Source of the DNA: an uncultured Opitutia bacterium
GTDB lineage: Bacteria > Verrucomicrobiota > Verrucomicrobiia > Opitutales > UBA953
Reading direction: 5' to 3'
Assembly: GCA_903882335.1 (NCBI GenBank)
Contig: CAIRWP010000242.1
Coordinates: forward strand, 1 to 7,014
DNA length: 7,014 nt
Of this stretch, positions 6,733 through 7,014 are shown piece after piece (positions within the stretch are counted from its first letter, which is position 1; every line of letters begins with the position of its first letter). The notes beneath the pieces are model-generated. The model saw only the letters and a program-made list of their open reading frames with translations, was not told the DNA's origin and did not search any database. The position numbers and the translations under genes are program-made.

Positions 6733-7014
6733 TCAGAGCGCGGTGCCCTTGGCCACGGCCAGTTCGCGCAGTTCCTGCAGCGGGCGCTCGTAGGCCTTCA
6801 GGGCATCAAGGTAGTCGGCGTTCTGCTTGCGGGCCGCCTCCAAGGTCGGCTCGGCCTTGAGCCGGGTGGCCTCAGCCTTGGCTTGGGCGGCGGCGGCGAG
6901 TTCCTCCTCGCGGGTGATGAGCGTGGCGGTGGCGGTGATCCCAGCCTCCAGCTGCACGTAGGTGTTCAGGTCGGCGCCGGCCGCGATCGTGGGGTCATGC
7001 AGGAGCGCGGACAA
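6733..7014 (-). CDS. C-terminal part of an unrecognised helical protein
   Basis: The frame is open through the right edge of the window and stops at 6733, so only the last 93 codons or so are seen. The codon at the edge is TTG and may be internal rather than the start. The protein is rich in Ala, Glu and Lys. Residues from about 30 to 75 of the visible part (EEELAAAAQAKAEATRLKAE and what follows) look like a long amphipathic helix or coiled coil. There is no visible hydrophobic segment, catalytic motif or cysteine. I do not recognise the family. Coding is supported by the continuous frame and by codon-third-position G/C preference. It runs in the same direction as the transporter gene, with a 58-nt gap holding no obvious signal. 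Confidence 0.6.
   Translation of the reverse strand: MSALLHDPTIAAGADLNTYVQLEAGITATATLITREEELAAAAQAKAEATRLKAEPTLEAARKQNADYLDALKAYERPLQELRELAVAKGTAL

Overview
This is a high-GC bacterial chromosome segment of housekeeping genes. It has no insertion sequence, phage gene, CRISPR array or rRNA. The protein styles, the near absence of Shine-Dalgarno sequences before the start codons and a tRNA gene without an encoded CCA end suggest a Verrucomicrobiota member, perhaps Opitutaceae. That placement is an inference from general impression and was not tested.

Layout. Most genes are on the minus strand, so transcription there runs from high to low coordinates. At the right edge is the C-terminal part of an unrecognised helical, Ala-rich protein (6733-7014), followed by a YhhQ-family queuosine-precursor transporter (5970-6674). 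A tRNA-Leu(UAA) on the plus strand (5883-5963) ends 6 nt from the 3' end of the transporter gene. A small DUF3147-type membrane protein (5486-5833, plus) is divergent from trpA (4589-5380, minus), which has no trpB beside it. A 311-nt gap (4278-4588) contains nested repeats, a run of G tracts and a hairpin in the pyrB leader. After it come four tightly packed minus-strand genes: pyrB (3336-4277), a dihydroorotase homologue (2044-3339), a CPBP-family membrane protease (1111-2034) and thiL (143-1108). The last 142 bases hold no supported gene.

How the genes fit together. PyrB carries out the committed step of pyrimidine synthesis. The dihydroorotase homologue overlaps pyrB by 4 nt (ATGA) and has lost the HxH zinc motif (N-C-R instead), the bridging aspartate (Ala) and substrate-contact residues. 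This matches the arrangement known from Pseudomonas, where catalytically dead PyrC' is a structural partner of PyrB in a dodecameric aspartate transcarbamoylase. The best reading is a PyrB-PyrC' complex, with the working dihydroorotase encoded elsewhere. Why a CPBP protease and thiamine-monophosphate kinase sit in the same tight cluster is not clear.

The strongest points for follow-up are the non-catalytic PyrC', the embedded CPBP gene, the substituted GDD motif of ThiL, and the nested repeats with G tracts upstream of pyrB. None of these amounts to a demonstrated new system.
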